A DNA stretch of 64,000 bases, taken from NCBI RefSeq assembly GCF_028737265.1, contig NZ_JAQZAK010000004.1:1-64000 (forward strand). Reading direction: 5' to 3'. The notes beneath the pieces are model-generated. The model was not told the origin of the DNA and made no database searches. It worked only from the letters and a program-made list of their open reading frames with translations. Below are positions 49,130-59,392 of the stretch, piece by piece. Every line of letters begins with the position of its first letter. Positions within the stretch are counted from its first letter, which is position 1. Position numbers and translations under genes: made by a program. Source of the DNA: Actinomycetospora callitridis (GTDB lineage: Bacteria > Actinomycetota > Actinomycetes > Mycobacteriales > Pseudonocardiaceae).

Positions 49130-51505
49130 TCAGTGCTGGGAGCCCGGCTCGCCGGCGTACTCCGGGCCGGCGGGCGAGCGGTCGGCCGGGTCGCCGGCGG
49201 ACGCGCCCGCGATCGCGCGCCACACCGCCTCCGGGGTCAGCGGCATGTCGATGTGCCGCACCCCGAGGTGGGACAGCGCGTCGATCACGGCGTTGTGCAC
49301 CGCGGGCGTCGAGCCGATCGTGCCCGACTCCCCGATCCCCTTCGCCCCGATCGGGTTGAGGTGGGTCGGGGTCTCGGTGTTCGACGTCTCGAACGACGGC
49401 AGGTCCGCCGCCGACGGGATGGTGTACGAGGCGAGGTTGCCGCTGGTCGGGTTGCCGTCCTCGTCGAACGTCACCCGCTCGTAGAGGGCCTGCGAGATCC
49501 CCTGGGCGATGCCGCCGTGCTGCTGCCCGGCCACGAGCATCGGGTTGAGGATGCGGCCCGCGTCGTCGACGGCGACGTGGCGGCGCTGGCGGACCATGCC
49601 GGTGTCGAGGTCGACGTCCACGACGGCGATGTGGGAGCCGAACGGGAAGCTGGACTGGCCCTGCTTGAAGTCGAGCTCCTGGAGCATCGGGGCGGCGGCG
49701 CCGTCCTCGGTGCCCGACCCGTCCTCCGACGCCGTCGCCACCTGCGCCCAGGTGATCTCGCGGTCGGCGATGCCCTTCACGCCGAAGCCGCCGTCGGTCT
49801 GCTCGATGTCCTCCACCCCGGCCTCGAGCAGGTGCGCGGCGATCTCCTTGGCCCGCGCCACCAGCTGCTCGGACGCGTTGTGGATGGCGCTGCCGCCGGT
49901 CTGCAGCGAGCGCGACCCGAGCGTGCCGGCGCCGCTGCGCACCAGCGCGGTGTCGGACTGGACGACCTTGATCTTCTCCATCGGCACGCCGAGGACACCC
50001 GCGGCGAGCTGGGCGTAGGCGGTCTCGTGGCCCTGGCCGTGCGCGCTCGTCCCGGCCATGACCGTGAACGTGCCGTCGGGGTGCGCCTGGGCCGAGCCGT
50101 ACTCGCCGTCGAGCCCCAGCGGGGCGGTGACCTCCACGTACGACGCGACACCGATGCCCATGGCGGTCCGGCTGCCCTCGGCGCGGCGGCGCTCCTGCTC
50201 GGCGCGCAGGCCGTCGTAGTCGGCCGCGACCTTGACCGCGTCGAGCGCCTTCTCGTGCTCGGCGTTGTCGTACTCGGCGCCGGTGAGGCTGGTCATCGGG
50301 AACTTGTCGGGCTGCAGGAAGTTCTTCCGGCGCATCTCGAGCGGGTCCATGCCGATCTCGTCGGCGGCCATGTCGATGATGCGCTCGAGCAGCTGGGTCG
50401 CCTCGGGGCGCCCGGCGCCGCGGTAGGCCCCGGTGGTCGTGGTGTTGGTGACCACGGTCTTCCAGGCGAAGTCGATGGCCGGGATGTCGTAGACGCCCTG
50501 GGCCATCAGCTGGGTCAGGCTCGGCAGGATCGTCCCGACCGCCGGGTACATGCCGCCGTCGCCCACGACCGAGGCCCGCAGCCCGACGATGCGTCCGTCG
50601 TTCTTGACGCCCAGCTCGACGTGCTGCACCTGGGCGCGCCCGTGCACCATCGAGAGCATGTTCTCCGAGCGCGTCTCGGTCCAGCGCACGGGGCGCCCGA
50701 GGTCCATCGCGGCGCGGGCGGCGATCGAGTACTCGGGGTAGGCCGTGGCCTTGGGGCCGAAGCCGCCACCCACGCGCGGGGCGATCACGCGGACCTGCTC
50801 GGCCTCGAGGCCCAGGTCGCCGGCGAGCGCGTCGCGGGCGCCGTGCGGGGTCTGGACCGACAGCCACAGGGTGACGCCGCCGTTCGGCTCGCCGGGGACG
50901 GCGACGGCCGCGTTCGGCTCCATCGGCACGCCCGCGATGCGCTGGTTGTAGAACTTGCCGGAGACGACCGTGTCGGCGGTGTCGAAGATGCCCTCGACCT
51001 CACCGGTGCCGGCGCCCGCGACGACGTTGGAGCCGTGCTCCTCGAAGATCACCGGGGCGCCCTCGGCCATGGCCTCCTCGATGCCGACCACCGCGGGCAG
51101 CGGGTCGATGTCGGGGAACACCGACTCGGCGGCGTCGAGCGCCTGGCCTGAGGTCTCGGCGACGACGGCGGCGATGATGTCGCCGACGAACCGCACGCGC
51201 CCGCGGGCCAGCGGCGGGCGGGACATCGCGTCCGGCACGACGCCGGGCAGGCCGGGCCGGTCGGCGATCTGCAGGTCGCCGTCGACGTAGACCCCGACGA
51301 CGCCCGGCTTCGTGCGCGCCTCCTCGACGTCCACGGAGTTCAGCGTCCCGTGCGCCATGGGCGAGCGGACGAAGACCACGTGCAGCGAGCCCTCGATCGG
51401 CAGGTCACCGGTGTAGCTCTCGGCCCCGGTGATCAGCCCCTGGTCCTCGGTGCGCTTGACCGAGTGACCGAAGATCGATCCGGACCGACTGGGGGTGATG
51501 GTCAT
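49130..51505 (-). CDS. Xanthine/CO dehydrogenase family molybdenum-binding subunit
   Basis: A 791-residue large subunit of the CoxL/XdhB family. KRTEDQGLITGAESYTGDL opens it, followed by VGGGFGPKATAYPEY, the active-site loop AYRGAGRPEATQLLERI and the C-terminal catalytic Glu in AKGIGESGTIGST. The AYRGAGR loop marks the form-II group, not form-I aerobic CO oxidation (AYRCSFR). The start is ATG at 51505 after AGGAGC. The usual small Fe-S and medium FAD subunits are absent on both sides, so its partners must be elsewhere or it works differently. Confidence 0.9.
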   Translation of the reverse strand: MTITPSRSGSIFGHSVKRTEDQGLITGAESYTGDLPIEGSLHVVFVRSPMAHGTLNSVDVEEARTKPGVVGVYVDGDLQIADRPGLPGVVPDAMSRPPLARGRVRFVGDIIAAVVAETSGQALDAAESVFPDIDPLPAVVGIEEAMAEGAPVIFEEHGSNVVAGAGTGEVEGIFDTADTVVSGKFYNQRIAGVPMEPNAAVAVPGEPNGGVTLWLSVQTPHGARDALAGDLGLEAEQVRVIAPRVGGGFGPKATAYPEYSIAARAAMDLGRPVRWTETRSENMLSMVHGRAQVQHVELGVKNDGRIVGLRASVVGDGGMYPAVGTILPSLTQLMAQGVYDIPAIDFAWKTVVTNTTTTGAYRGAGRPEATQLLERIIDMAADEIGMDPLEMRRKNFLQPDKFPMTSLTGAEYDNAEHEKALDAVKVAADYDGLRAEQERRRAEGSRTAMGIGVASYVEVTAPLGLDGEYGSAQAHPDGTFTVMAGTSAHGQGHETAYAQLAAGVLGVPMEKIKVVQSDTALVRSGAGTLGSRSLQTGGSAIHNASEQLVARAKEIAAHLLEAGVEDIEQTDGGFGVKGIADREITWAQVATASEDGSGTEDGAAAPMLQELDFKQGQSSFPFGSHIAVVDVDLDTGMVRQRRHVAVDDAGRILNPMLVAGQQHGGIAQGISQALYERVTFDEDGNPTSGNLASYTIPSAADLPSFETSNTETPTHLNPIGAKGIGESGTIGSTPAVHNAVIDALSHLGVRHIDMPLTPEAVWRAIAGASAGDPADRSPAGPEYAGEPGSQH

Positions 51506-51836
51506 CGGTGCTGCTCCTGAGATTCGAGAGTCATCGTGGTGGTGATCGAGGGCGGTGCTCCCGTGGGCACCGGCCGGGCCAGGCGGTCGTCGGGCCGACG
51601 GGGACGATGCCGGCGGTTCCCGGTCAGCATGGGCGTGCGGGGGCGTCCGTGCACGCCGGGCGCCCGAGCGCCGTCACCGACCTGCCCCACGCGTCCTCCT
51701 CGTCGCTCCTGTGCCGCCGAGCACAGAAGATCAGACGCCGTGGGGTCCGTCGAGTCCGGTTTCCGGTGGGCGGACCGGCCCTGCCCGGCGCAGCCCGCGG
51801 TGGACGCCCGGGAGGACCGCAGCCACGATCCGCGCC
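51506..51836. other. Intergenic region between CoxL-like and SCO6745-like genes
   Basis: About 330 bp between divergent starts. The open frames here are short and arginine-rich with no ribosome-binding sites. I see no gene or structured RNA. Confidence 0.45.
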
Positions 51837-52772
51837 ATGATCCGGGTCATGGACTTCGCGGAGGCCCGGGCCACGTTCTGCACACCCCGGACGGGGCCGG
51901 TCGCCGACCCGGCCGCGACTCCGACGCCGGCCCGCCGGCTGCGCGACGCCCTCGAGCCGCTGGCCATGGTGACCGTGTGGAGCGAGCCGGCCGCCGACCG
52001 GGCCGCGGCGGCGGGCCTCGACTTCCTCGCCGGCTACGTCGGCGGGCGCGCCTCGGTGCTCGGTGACGTCCCCGGCACGCTCGTGGCGTCGACGTTCGCC
52101 GTGTTCGAGCCGGACCTGGCCGGCGGCCTCTGGGACCAGGCGCGGGCGTCGTGCTCGGTGGCGCAGCTGCAGCAGGGGCGGGAGCGCGCGGGCACGGAGG
52201 CCCTGCGCGCCGCGCTCGCCGGGGTCGGGGAGTCCGGGGTCGACGAGGTCGAGGTGGACGGCGTGGTCGACACCCTGCGCGCCGGGCTCGCCGCCGCCGA
52301 CCTCACGGGACGCCCGCTCTTCGCGGGGATGCGGGCGCTGCCCTGGCCCGACCGGGCCCACGGCCGGCTCTGGCACGCCACGTCCCTGTTGCGCGAGCAC
52401 CGCGGCGACTCCCACGTCGCCGCCTGCGTCGCCGCCGGGCTCGACGGCATCGAGGCCAACGTCCTCACCGAGCTGTGGGTGGGGTTCGACCTGCTCGAGT
52501 ACACGTCCACGCGCGGGTGGTCGCCGGACTCGATGGACGCCGCGATCGGGCGCCTGCGCCGTCGCGGCCTGCTCGAGGGGGACGCGCTCTCCGACGAGGG
52601 CCGCCGCGTGCGCGCCGGCATCGAGGATGCCACCGACCTCGCCCAGCAGCCGATCGTCGACCTGATCGGTGACGCCCTCGACCGCACGGTCGGCGCGCTG
52701 GCGACGTGGTCCGAGGCCGTCGTCGCCCGCGGCTGGTTCCCGCCGGACCCCTACAAGCGCGCCGCCGGCTGA
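51837..52772 (+). CDS. SCO6745-family protein
   Basis: A 311-residue soluble protein of a family widespread in actinobacteria and of unknown function. ALEPLAMVTVWSEPA, GYVGGRASVLGDVPGTLVASTF, WPDRAHGRLWHATSLLREHRGDSHVAACVAAGLDGIEA and ELWVGFDLLEYTSTRGWSPDSMDAAI are the family landmarks. The C-terminal half resembles a winged-helix or MarR-like fold (RLRRRGLLEGDALSDEGRRVR), so a DNA-binding role is possible. The start is ATG at 51837 (or 51849); the gene is convergent with nadE. Confidence 0.75.
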   Translation: MIRVMDFAEARATFCTPRTGPVADPAATPTPARRLRDALEPLAMVTVWSEPAADRAAAAGLDFLAGYVGGRASVLGDVPGTLVASTFAVFEPDLAGGLWDQARASCSVAQLQQGRERAGTEALRAALAGVGESGVDEVEVDGVVDTLRAGLAAADLTGRPLFAGMRALPWPDRAHGRLWHATSLLREHRGDSHVAACVAAGLDGIEANVLTELWVGFDLLEYTSTRGWSPDSMDAAIGRLRRRGLLEGDALSDEGRRVRAGIEDATDLAQQPIVDLIGDALDRTVGALATWSEAVVARGWFPPDPYKRAAG

Positions 52773-52773
52773 C

Positions 52774-54828
<2,055 letters not shown>

Positions 54829-54899
54829 GTCCGGGTGTCCTCCTGGCCTTCCTGCGCGACGACGCGGGCGAGCGTAGATCGCCCGCCCGCGCCGGGCCG

Positions 54900-55172
54900 T
54901 CAGACCGTGGTCGGCGCCGCCGGAGGTGTCGACGGACCGGCCGGGTCCGTCCGGTCCGAGCCCTCCTCCGGCACCAGCGCCCAGGCAGCCAGGTAGGCGA
55001 TCAGACCGATCAGGTGCCCGAACACGGCCAGGAGTACCGCGGCCACACGGACGAGATTGACGTCGAGGCCGGTGCGGGCGGCGATCCCGCCGCACACGCC
55101 GGCGATCCAGCGGTCGCCGACGCTGCGCCGGAAGCCGAGGGTGGACGGGGCGGTGGTTCCGGATGTGGTCAT
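54900..55172 (-). CDS. PspC domain protein
   Basis: A 90-residue protein. GDRWIAGVCGGIAARTGLDVNLVRVAAVLLAVFGHLIGLIAYLAAWALVP is the PspC domain, comprising a soluble helix pair and one transmembrane helix. The C-terminal tail is acidic/Pro. PspC proteins take part in envelope stress sensing in some bacteria. The start is ATG at 55172. Confidence 0.92.
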   Translation of the reverse strand: MTTSGTTAPSTLGFRRSVGDRWIAGVCGGIAARTGLDVNLVRVAAVLLAVFGHLIGLIAYLAAWALVPEEGSDRTDPAGPSTPPAAPTTV

Positions 55173-55279
55173 GGCTCCGAGCCTGCTGCGGCGGCCGGCG
55201 CCCGGCCTCCGGGTGCGTCCCCGGTTCGACCCCGGACCTGACCCCTGACGTCTCGGGGTCCGGGCCCGGCGAGGCCGAC

Positions 55280-55453
55280 ATGGTCGACGCTCCGACGGCC
55301 GAGGGGCTCATGGCACACCTCGTGGACGAGGGGGTGACGACGCCGTATCGCGTCGGTGGTGACAGCCACAACGACCCGGAGTGGACCACCCGCCCCACGC
55401 AGGGATACTGGTCGGTAACCACGCGGTCCCCCGGAGGGGACCTCCGGAGGTGA
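55280..55453 (+). CDS. Possible small hypothetical protein (57 residues)
   Basis: A short frame with an ATG at 55280, GGCGAGG seven bases before it, and the product MVDAPTAEGLMAHLVDEG...RSPGGDLRR. No motif or family was recognised and the coding texture is only moderately convincing; it lies between divergent transcription units. It ends 7 bp before the next start and could be translationally linked to it. Confidence 0.3.
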   Translation: MVDAPTAEGLMAHLVDEGVTTPYRVGGDSHNDPEWTTRPTQGYWSVTTRSPGGDLRR

Positions 55454-55460
55454 CCGACCG

Positions 55461-55826
55461 ATGACCGCTCCCCCCACCGAGACCGGCACCGCAGCGTCCT
55501 GGGCCGAGTCCTGGGCCGAGTCCGGGATGGCGGCCCGGATGGACTCCTGGGTGCCGGAGTACGCCACCCGGTGCGCCGAGGCCGTGGTCCACGCCCTGGA
55601 CCTGCTCGACGGCGACGACGTCGAGACCGTGCCCGACACGACGGGCCCCGGGTTCACGCTCAACGTGCTCGCCGACCCGCCGCCTCCCGTGCGGGCGCTG
55701 CACTGGACGCCGGACACCGGCTGGACCGTCACCGGTGACGCCGCCTCGCGCCGGGCGCCGCGCTGGTCGCCGCTGCCGCTGGCGGCCGACGCCGATCCCC
55801 TGGAGCTCTGCGAGGCGCTGGCCTGA
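55461..55826 (+). CDS. Hypothetical protein
   Basis: A 121-residue acidic protein. A short repeat ASWAESWAESGMAARMDSW begins it, followed by an amphipathic helix (ATRCAEAVVHALDLLDGDD) and a C-terminal beta-type part (ALHWTPDTGWTVTGDAASRRAP). No family was recognised. The ATG at 55461 follows GGAGGTGACC. It is a plausible gene with normal codon usage, possibly an actinobacterial DUF. Confidence 0.6.
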   Translation: MTAPPTETGTAASWAESWAESGMAARMDSWVPEYATRCAEAVVHALDLLDGDDVETVPDTTGPGFTLNVLADPPPPVRALHWTPDTGWTVTGDAASRRAPRWSPLPLAADADPLELCEALA

Positions 55827-56064
55827 GCAACGCGGCTCGCCGGCACCGACCGCGGGGCGGGGCGCATGTGCCGGTGCGGGCCCCTCGTCCGCACCGGCCG
55901 CCGCCCCGGGGTCGGAACGTACCGGGCGGTCCCCTCGGCGGAAAGCCGTCGCCGCGAGCCCGACTGCGTGGTGGCGTACGCACAATGACGTACAGCGTCA
56001 CCCGCACGGGTGGCTCTAGCCTCGCTGGTCGACGCCCGTCATCGACGGGCACGGGGGAGGCACG

Positions 56065-56226
56065 ATGCAACGCCGCGGCCAGGATCACCTGATCCACGAA
56101 CCACGCATCCGCCGGGTTCCGCGCAGGCCGGCGACGCCGAGCACGCCCGCGCCGCGCCGCGAGGAGCCGGCTCCGCGGGTGCCCGCGCCCCGCAGCCCCC
56201 GCGACGAGGACCGCGCGACCGCCTAG
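56065..56226 (+). CDS. Small basic, proline-rich protein (53 residues)
   Basis: An ATG at 56065 follows GGGGGAGGCACG, a strong ribosome-binding site. The product is arginine and proline rich throughout (HEPRIRRVPRRPATPST, PRVPAPRSPRDEDRATA). A hairpin (GCCCGTC/GACGGGC, 56032-56049) sits just upstream. Such short basic products are sometimes annotation artefacts, so this is moderate at best. Confidence 0.4.
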   Translation: MQRRGQDHLIHEPRIRRVPRRPATPSTPAPRREEPAPRVPAPRSPRDEDRATA

Positions 56227-56326
56227 GCGAGCCCCCTCGATCGGCGCAGGAGGCCGTCCTCGTCCGGCTCGACGGCGTCGAGTGCGCTCTGTGCGCGGTC
56301 CGTGCTCGGTGCGGGGGCGACGTCGG

Positions 56327-57856
56327 TCAGCGGTTGTGGCCGCGCGCCCGACCGCGGGGACGGTCGCCGCCCCGGTCGTCGTCGTCGCGGTCGTCCGCGC
56401 GCGCCTGCGCCCGCCAGCGGTCGAACCAGCGGTCCCAGGCCTCGGCGGCCCGGGCGTCGGCGTCGCGGGAGCGGCGCGTGGTGGTCGAGGTGGAGTCCGA
56501 GGCGTCCGACGACGACGCCACGTCCTCGACCGCCGAGGCCCGGGACGACGACGTGGTCGTCGTGGTGGGCCCGGGGTCGGCGGGGATCACGGGCGGCGCC
56601 GCGATCGGGACCGGGGCGGCCAGGGGCGTGGCGCCGACCTCGGGCGCCGCGATCGGCAGCGGGTCCGACGTGGTCGTCGCCGCCGCCACGAGCCCTGCCG
56701 CGCCCAGCATCCCGACCAGGCCGGCACCGACGGCGGCGACCCTGCGCGAGGGACGGGAGCGCGAGGCGCCCGCCCCGTCGTCGACGGACGTGGCCGCGCG
56801 GGTCCGTGCACGGGAGGCGGCGAGGGCGGCGGAGACGGCGGCCGGGACGGCGATGGGGCCGGTGTGGGACTCGTCGGCCTCCGGCTGGAGATCGGACGGC
56901 CGGGCGTCACCCGGGAGGCGGACGGCAGGGACCGACCCGGACGGGGCCGACAGCCCCGCCAGCGCCGTGATCGCCGGCACCGGGCCGGACGCCGGCGTCC
57001 CGGCCAGGGCGGCGAGCACGTGCGCCGCCTCCGCCGCACTGGGCCGCCGCGTCGGGTCGTGGTCGAGCAGGCTGCGCAGCACGGGCGTGAGGTCACCCGC
57101 GCGGCGGGCGGGCTGGACGTGCCCGGTGGCGACACGGGAGAGCACCTCGAGGGCGTTGCCCCCGTCCCCGGCCGGCGGGGTGCCCTCGAGCGCGGCGTAG
57201 AGCGTCGCGCCGAGGGAGAAGACGTCCGCGGCCGCGGTGGCGATGCCGCCACGGGCCAGCTCGGGCGCCATGTAGTGGGGCGTGCCGGCGACGAGCTGGT
57301 CGGAGGTGCCCGGATCGGCGTCGACCACGGCGATGCCGAAGTCGGTGACCGTGACGACGTCGTCGTGGCCGATCATGATGTTGGCGGGCTTCACGTCGCG
57401 ATGGACGATCCCGCGGCCGTGCATGGCCCACAGGCCGTCGGCGACCTGCGCGCCGATGGCGGCGACCCGGGCCGGCGGCAGGAGACCCTCGCGGTCGAGG
57501 AGGTCGGCCAGCGACGGCGCGGCCACGTACTCCATGACCAGGCAGACCTCGCCGTCCAGCTCGGTCATGTCGAAGATGGCGGCCAGCCGGGGGTGGTGCA
57601 GCCGCGCGGCCACGCGGCCCTCACGGTGCGCCCGGTCGCGGATCTGGCGGGCGCGCGACTCGTCGAGGTGACCCCCGTGGAGCCGCTTGATGGCGACGTC
57701 GCGATCCAGCAGCTCGTCGTGGGCCCGCCACACGGATCCCGATCCGCCCCGCCCCACGGGCGCGAGCAGCAGGTAGCGGCCGGCGACCCGACGTCCGGGC
57801 TCGATCGTGGCCCGGGCGTCCCAGATGGCGCTCGGCACCGAGGTCGGTGTCGACAT
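56327..57856 (-). CDS. Serine/threonine protein kinase (PknB-like) with membrane anchor
   Basis: A 509-residue kinase. The glycine loop GRGGSGSVWRAHD and lysine in VAIKRLH (about residue 54) begin the kinase domain. HRDVKPANIM is the catalytic loop, TDFGIAVVD the Mg loop and GTPHYMAPELARG the activation segment, so all catalytic residues are present. A linker leads to one hydrophobic segment (VAAVGAGLVGMLGAAGLVAAATT) and a Thr/Ser/Pro-rich exterior, ending in a highly basic and acidic tail (DDRDDDDRGGDRPRGRARG). There are no PASTA domains. GAGGGGAGGGGC precedes the ATG at 57856. Confidence 0.92.
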   Translation of the reverse strand: MSTPTSVPSAIWDARATIEPGRRVAGRYLLLAPVGRGGSGSVWRAHDELLDRDVAIKRLHGGHLDESRARQIRDRAHREGRVAARLHHPRLAAIFDMTELDGEVCLVMEYVAAPSLADLLDREGLLPPARVAAIGAQVADGLWAMHGRGIVHRDVKPANIMIGHDDVVTVTDFGIAVVDADPGTSDQLVAGTPHYMAPELARGGIATAAADVFSLGATLYAALEGTPPAGDGGNALEVLSRVATGHVQPARRAGDLTPVLRSLLDHDPTRRPSAAEAAHVLAALAGTPASGPVPAITALAGLSAPSGSVPAVRLPGDARPSDLQPEADESHTGPIAVPAAVSAALAASRARTRAATSVDDGAGASRSRPSRRVAAVGAGLVGMLGAAGLVAAATTTSDPLPIAAPEVGATPLAAPVPIAAPPVIPADPGPTTTTTSSSRASAVEDVASSSDASDSTSTTTRRSRDADARAAEAWDRWFDRWRAQARADDRDDDDRGGDRPRGRARGHNR

Positions 57857-58157
57857 GCCCCTCCCCTCTGCTCCGTGACCGTGTATCGCGGGCCGTGACC
57901 GTTCCGTTACCGAGTGGTCCGGGTCCGGCCGGACGTCACCCGTTCGTGTCCGGCGGCATCCTCGCCGACCTGCGCCGCGCCACGCCGACCGCCCCACCCG
58001 GCGCCGCCGCCCTCCCCGGGGTCGGCGCTGTGACCTGGGCCATGCCGGCTGCGGTGCGCGGGGACACAGCGATCACTCCCCCGTCGAGCGCCGGGAGTCG
58101 GTACCGTCGGTACCGCGTACTTCAAGTACTCGATTCGACGCGGAGGTCACCGCCGTC
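57857..58157. other. Divergent regulatory region between kinase and desaturase
   Basis: About 300 bp without a supportable gene. It contains two direct repeats of CGGTACCG and the palindrome GTACTTCAAGTAC (58117-58129) near the desaturase end, which are the only sites of note. Confidence 0.5.
58099..58129. promoter_or_regulatory. Candidate operator upstream of the desaturase
   Basis: The direct repeat CGGTACCG, T, CGGTACCG is followed by GTACTTCAAGTAC, a 13-bp palindrome with 6-bp arms. These sites lie 29-59 bp before the ATG. Desaturase genes are commonly controlled by TetR-like or FadR-like regulators binding such palindromes. Confidence 0.4.
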
Positions 58158-59342
58158 ATGGCGATTTCGGACATCAAGGAGTTCACGCACCTGAGCGAGG
58201 CCGATGTCGCGGCCATCGGGCGTGAGTTCGACGCGATCCGCCGCGACGTCGAGGCGTCGCGCGGAGAGGACGACGCCGCGTACATCCGCGGCGTGATCAA
58301 GCTGCAGCGCCGCCTCGAGATCGGCGGGCGCGTCGCGCTCGTCGGCAGCATCCTGCCGCCGCTGTGGCTCGCCGGCACCGCCGCCCTGGCCGCCTCCAAG
58401 ATCATCGAGAACATGGAGATCGGCCACAACGTCATGCACGGCCAGTGGGACTGGATGAACGATCCGGAGATCCACTCGGCCGTCTGGGAGTGGGACAACG
58501 TCTGCCCCTCGGAGCAGTGGAAGCACTCCCACAACTACCTGCACCACACGTACACGAACGTGATCGGCAAGGACAAGGACGTCGGGTACGAGATCCTGCG
58601 GGTCTCGTCCGACCAGCCGTGGCACCCGTACTACCTGGGGCAGCCGCTCTACAACGCGCTGCTGATGTTCCTGTTCCAGTGGGGCGTCGCGCTGCACGAC
58701 CTCGACATCGACGGCGCCGCCACGCTCGACGCCGACCCCGAGGAGATGAAGGCCAAGCTCCGCCAGATCGGGCGCAAGGCCGGCAAGCAGGCGGTGAAGG
58801 ACTACGTGTTCTTCCCGGCCCTGTCCGGCCCGTTCTTCCCGGCGACGATCGCGGCCAACGCGACGGCGAACCTCATCCGCAACGTGTGGTCCTACGCGAT
58901 CATCTTCTGCGGCCACTTCCCCGACGGCGCGGAGGTGTTCACCTCCGACGAGCTCGACGGCGAGACGTGGGGCGAGTGGTACCTGCGCCAGCTGCTGGGC
59001 TCGGCGAACTTCACCGGCGGGAACCTCATGCACCTCCTGAGCGGGAACCTCGGCTACCAGATCGAGCACCACCTGTTCCCCGACCTGCCGTCGAACCGCT
59101 ACCCGGAGATCGCGGAGAAGGTGCGCGACATCTGCGCCCGCTGGGACCTGCCCTACACGACGGGCCCGTTCCCGAAGCAGTTCTGGCAGTCGACACGGTC
59201 GATCTGGAAGCTCTCGCTGCCGGTGGCGGGCGAGCTCAAGCGCTTCGTCGACCGCCTGACCGGCCGCGAGAAGCCGGTCGCCCCGGCCGACGTCCCGGCC
59301 CCCCGCACCGAGGTCCGTGTCGAGGAGCCGGTCGCCGCGTGA
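58158..59342 (+). CDS. Membrane fatty acid/acyl-CoA desaturase, DesA3-like
   Basis: A 394-residue di-iron integral membrane desaturase. Box 1 is HNVMHG, box 2 HSHNYLHHTY and box 3 QIEHHLFPDLP, giving the eight or more histidines needed. The hydrophobic segments are placed as expected. The length is close to the mycobacterial DesA3 (about 420 residues), which introduces a delta-9 double bond into stearoyl-CoA. No adjacent reductase or ferredoxin gene, so electron donors are elsewhere. The start is ATG at 58158 with GCGGAGG before it. Confidence 0.93.
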   Translation: MAISDIKEFTHLSEADVAAIGREFDAIRRDVEASRGEDDAAYIRGVIKLQRRLEIGGRVALVGSILPPLWLAGTAALAASKIIENMEIGHNVMHGQWDWMNDPEIHSAVWEWDNVCPSEQWKHSHNYLHHTYTNVIGKDKDVGYEILRVSSDQPWHPYYLGQPLYNALLMFLFQWGVALHDLDIDGAATLDADPEEMKAKLRQIGRKAGKQAVKDYVFFPALSGPFFPATIAANATANLIRNVWSYAIIFCGHFPDGAEVFTSDELDGETWGEWYLRQLLGSANFTGGNLMHLLSGNLGYQIEHHLFPDLPSNRYPEIAEKVRDICARWDLPYTTGPFPKQFWQSTRSIWKLSLPVAGELKRFVDRLTGREKPVAPADVPAPRTEVRVEEPVAA

Positions 59343-59345
59343 CCT

Positions 59346-59387
59346 CGTGCGTGATCTTCTGAGCCATAGCTCAGAAGATCACGCACG
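59346..59387. terminator. Perfect 19-bp hairpin with CATA loop
   Basis: Arms start CGTGCGTGATC and end GAGC; loop CATA at 59365-59368. It lies 4 bp after the desaturase stop and 6 bp before the convergent FDH stop, and serves both. Confidence 0.9.
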
Positions 59388-59392
59388 TGGGG

